Part shown: one piece after another, positions 61,758 to 64,000 of the stretch | How the letters are laid out: each line of letters opens with the position of its first letter | How positions within the stretch are numbered: position 1 is the stretch's first letter | Assembly (NCBI RefSeq): GCF_003205295.1 | Contig: NZ_QJRP01000024.1 | Span: 1 to 64,000, forward strand | DNA: 64,000 nt | Direction: 5' to 3' | DNA from: Pseudomonas mosselii | GTDB lineage: Bacteria > Pseudomonadota > Gammaproteobacteria > Pseudomonadales > Pseudomonadaceae | Position numbers and translations under genes: made by a program | The notes under the pieces: generated by a model | The model's database searches: none | What the model saw: the letters and a program-made list of their open reading frames with translations, nothing else | What the model was told of the DNA's origin: nothing

Positions 61758-62231
61758 GTGTGCTGCCCTTTGTCGCCGATGTTTGTAGGAAATTTCCCCA
61801 TCGTCGCCAAAGTGATCAAACGGTTCAAGAAAAACTGGCAAAGCGCCACTGCTATAGTGGTGGCCTCGCAAGAGATCGTATGCATTCCAGGGACATACGC
61901 CTTGTGTCAGCAGGCATGCCCAGGGGCTCCGGAATCGGATTTTCCCTCTTCTCTGTAGTCCGTTTCCGAAACATACTCCTAGCGCTTTGCAGCCATTGCA
62001 GCCGTCTCATCAGCCATCTAGTCTCGCCAAGTCGCTACCAAACCCGCGACACGGCTTTGACAGGCCGTAGCTGATAGAAGGATTGCACGTTGTCGCTTAT
62101 GGCGGCTGTACGTGGGGCACCTCGTGTGCGCCGGGTTCCTTCATCCTCGGTCTGTCAACCCACGTACCGCTGCCACCATTCTGTTTGACAGCAGGATCTT
62201 GGCGGTTCTATCCCGATGAAGGAGTGTAATC
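61758..62231. other. Intergenic segment without recognised gene
   Basis: About 470 bases. The only item noted is an 18-base sequence at 61955-61972 that also occurs (one mismatch) at 23852-23869. The open frames here lack gene-like composition. It may hold decayed island sequence and the promoter of the next small gene. Confidence 0.4.
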
Positions 62232-62468
62232 ATGCTAAAGATCGTCCCCGATCCACCGCTACACGACAAATACACCACCCACACCCTCGAAGACCTTTTG
62301 GTCCAGATCTCCGAATACCTCGTCTGCGCCCTGACCGTCAGCCAGCAGACCGTTCTGCTCCACGCCAAACCCCCAGGCCAGGTCCTGACCCTCGCCGCCA
62401 TGCACGAAATCGACAGCGCCCGCACCCTGGTGGAAGTGGCGCTAAGCCGCGTGCAATCCCGGCACTGA
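62232..62468 (+). CDS. Small hypothetical protein (DUF6124-like)
   Basis: 78 residues from the ATG at 62232 behind AAGGAG. It begins MLKIVPDPPLHDKY and is helical after that. Composition is like the Pseudomonas DUF6124 small proteins, which often adjoin DUF3077 genes as here, but it is short for that family. The function is unknown. Confidence 0.6.
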   Translation: MLKIVPDPPLHDKYTTHTLEDLLVQISEYLVCALTVSQQTVLLHAKPPGQVLTLAAMHEIDSARTLVEVALSRVQSRH

Positions 62469-62544
62469 CCTGGCGAGCCTGGGCTCGCACTTGATGTTCA
62501 CCGATCAGGCCCCGCGCCGTTCGCGGGGCCGCAGGAGGAATGGT

Positions 62545-62853
62545 ATGGATAAGGAATTGCAAATCCCGCGCATCAAGAAACTCGCCACCACCGGCGTCGG
62601 GCATTTCGGCGAAGGCGTGGAGGTGGGGGTGTAAGACCCGCTGTTCCGCGTGGTGGCGGGGCATCCGCTGGACCATGCGGTGGAGCAGGCGACCGTGCTG
62701 ATGTGTGCGGTGCACAAGATCAGTGATCTGGCGATGGTGGAGACTGATCATCTGCCTACGTTGCTGACGGCGGTGCATTACCTCAGTGGTATGGCCAAGG
62801 CGTTGGCCCAGGATGTGAATCATGTGCTGACGGTTCGTTTGCCGGCCGAATAG
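62545..62853 (+). pseudogene. DUF3077 gene with in-frame ochre codon
   Basis: 103 codons from the ATG at 62545, behind a strong AGGAGGAA site. The frame reads MDKELQIPRIKKL and then FGEGVEVGV before a TAA at 62632-62634. The same frame continues with DPLFRVVAGHPLDHAVEQATVLM and ends at 62853. The whole matches the DUF3077 family with only codon 30 disrupted, probably a former CAA. A 68-residue product could start at 62650. Confidence 0.7.
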
Positions 62854-62866
62854 CGATTGAGTAAAT

Positions 62867-62894
62867 CGCCCGGGCAATATTGCCTGGGCGCTTT
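62867..62894 (+). terminator. Hairpin terminator after the DUF3077 gene
   Basis: CGCCCGGGCAA pairs with TTGCCTGGGCG (one G-T), with a tight loop, followed by TTT. Confidence 0.65.
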
Positions 62895-63001
62895 CCCATT
62901 CTGAGTTTGTGAGGGAATATTCAGCTGCACTAATCCAGCGCTACAGAGCAACGTTGTGCGCTGTACCGCCGACGACACCGTATTCAGCTATAGGCCCGCC
63001 C

Positions 63002-63466
63002 ATGGATGTGACCATTGAACCGAAGATCAAAAACGCGCTGCACGATCTATTCGCCGCTGTCGGGCAACTGCAGGCGGCCTATCCTGGCAAGCCTTTTACT
63101 CTGGACGGCAGGTTGGTCGGCGATATCGGCGAGGTGGTGGCGAGCCTGGCGTACAGGCTGACGCTCAATGACGGGCTCACCAAGCATCACGATGCGGTTT
63201 GTGATGCAGGGCGTAATGTGCAAATCAAGACCACCTTCGGCACCACCCTGACATTTCCCGTGCACCACGTGCCTGACTATTACCTCGGTATTCGCATGAA
63301 CCGGGACGGCACGTTTGAAGAGGTCTACAACGGTCCGGGCTACTTGATTCAGCAGCAACTGGCTGGACGTAGGCCTACGCGTACGGGGTTGCATGGGAAT
63401 CTGATGGCCATGCTCAGGCGGCTAAATGGCACGGTGGCTGAGCAGGATCGGATACCGCGGCGTTGA
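63002..63466 (+). CDS. DUF6998-type protein with PD-(D/E)xK-like motif set
   Basis: 154 residues from the ATG at 63002; an upstream ATG at 62909 in the same frame is possible but adds atypical sequence. The family core is YPGKPFTLDGRLVGDIGE followed by HHDAVCD and VQIKTTF. Glu44, Asp64, Gln74 and Lys76 form an E-D-QxK pattern like PD-(D/E)xK nucleases, so a DNA-cleaving role is possible. It sits at the island edge beside defence genes. Function unproven. Confidence 0.65.
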   Translation: MDVTIEPKIKNALHDLFAAVGQLQAAYPGKPFTLDGRLVGDIGEVVASLAYRLTLNDGLTKHHDAVCDAGRNVQIKTTFGTTLTFPVHHVPDYYLGIRMNRDGTFEEVYNGPGYLIQQQLAGRRPTRTGLHGNLMAMLRRLNGTVAEQDRIPRR

Positions 63467-63521
63467 GCGGGGTTGGTTTGGCAGGGTGGGCCCTCAGCTC
63501 GCTACGAAGCAGGCCCTGTGG

Positions 63522-63571
63522 TGGATGGCACCGGCTGCGCCGGTGTTCGCGGGTAGGTCCGCTCCCACAGG
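63522..63571. repeat. Partial REP (TTCGCGGGTAGG subtype)
   Basis: One REP half with an upstream CACCGGCTGCGCCGGTG hairpin, between convergent genes. Confidence 0.65.
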
Positions 63572-63591
63572 ATTTGTTTTTCGCCTTGTCG

Positions 63592-63981
63592 CTATGGCGC
63601 CAGGTTCACGCCGTTACAGCGGCCCTTGGTGGAGAAATCGTTGATCTGCCGCGCCTTGTTCACCGACATCAGGATCGTGCAGCCACCAGGATGGGCCACG
63701 TCGTCCCAGTAGTTGGTATGGACCATCACGTTACCTTGCATCTCGGCGGTGCTGCCGACCACCTCCTTTTGCACGTAGGTGGTATCGCGGTACCAGCCCA
63801 ACTGCACCCCTGCGCCGCCGGGCAACGGCTCCATGCGCATGGGCGGGCCGAAGAAGTCGATGGCCTGCTTGGCGTCGCGCCCTTGCCATTGGTTGCCCGC
63901 CATCAGCTCCGGCAGGGTCGGGATGCAGCCGGCCAGCGCAGGCAGCAACAGGCCAAGGACCAGCAGAGGGCGCGTGCTCAT
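63592..63981 (-). CDS. Small hypothetical lipoprotein
   Basis: 129 residues with a lipoprotein signal (LLPALAGC, Cys19). The mature part has conserved-looking GNQWQGRDAKQAIDFFGPP, and two more cysteines near the end (GGC, RC). It is probably membrane anchored in the periplasm. Family not recognised. Confidence 0.72.
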   Translation of the reverse strand: MSTRPLLVLGLLLPALAGCIPTLPELMAGNQWQGRDAKQAIDFFGPPMRMEPLPGGAGVQLGWYRDTTYVQKEVVGSTAEMQGNVMVHTNYWDDVAHPGGCTILMSVNKARQINDFSTKGRCNGVNLAP

Positions 63982-64000
63982 CGTGGGGTGTTGCCCAGCA

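Noticed and set aside
61551..61958. 135-codon plus-strand frame over the McrA fragment
   Set aside because: It overlaps the conserved N-terminal domain on the other strand, and its composition is not protein-like.
56925..63500. Duplicated tRNA-Pro 3' end as attR of an integrative island
   Set aside because: I searched by eye for the GTTCGAATCACTCC-type end downstream and found no second copy, and there is no integrase gene. Integration by a tRNA-specific recombinase is not shown.

Overview
The window is high-GC (roughly 63-65% by eye) Pseudomonas chromosome, most like the P. putida group. The evidence is the conserved block thrS-infC-rpmI-rplT-pheS-pheT-ihfA-merR-tRNA-Pro, the rbsBACRKD operon, a single-polypeptide CysI with its DUF934 partner, an SfnB/SfnR-type sulfur locus, and many putida-style REP palindromes between genes. 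All assignments come from reading the sequence and from remembered family motifs. No database search was run.

Layout. 1-3.8 kb: a two-gene ABC exporter that looks like an asymmetric heterodimer. 3.9-23.2 kb: an organosulfur-scavenging island. It holds sfnB on the minus strand; a divergent operon encoding a DszB-like desulfinase, a class II aldolase-like protein, an SsuD-like flavin monooxygenase and a complete peptide-type ABC importer; and a convergent minus-strand operon encoding an SsuA-like binding protein, a secreted lipase-like hydrolase, a second flavin monooxygenase, a second peptide-type binding protein and a TonB-dependent receptor. At the far end is an SfnR-like sigma-54 activator. 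Three well-spaced -24/-12 promoters face the two operons and sfnB, which suggests one SfnR-controlled regulon. The sulfite it would release could feed CysI, encoded at 29-31 kb.

23.3-39.9 kb: ordinary core and accessory genes (NTF2-like, YceH, MFS, aldo/keto reductase, AraC, CysI/DUF934, sugar-type binding protein, LysR with acyl-CoA dehydrogenase, NCS1 permease, HD hydrolase, SOS-type DUF1654-endA, glutaminase-asparaginase). 40.2-47.4 kb: the ribose operon followed by an exported nucleoside hydrolase, preceded by a LacI-type operator. 47.4-49.1 kb: small proteins (I78-type inhibitor lipoprotein, cold-shock protein). 49.4-56.9 kb: the translation block, with a possible tRNA-Thr anticodon mimic in the thrS leader and an AUU start for infC.

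57-63.5 kb: after tRNA-Pro and a run of heptamer repeats comes an AT-rich foreign segment with a two-gene Hachiman anti-phage system (hamA, hamB). Next to it are a modification-dependent McrA-like nuclease gene broken by one in-frame amber codon, a DUF3077 gene broken by one in-frame ochre codon, and a small protein with a PD-(D/E)xK-like motif set. This is a defence hotspot behind tRNA-Pro that is partly decaying. No integrase or duplicated attachment site was seen.

The best candidates for something undescribed are the DszB-like operon as a complete uptake and desulfination system, and the thrS leader element.
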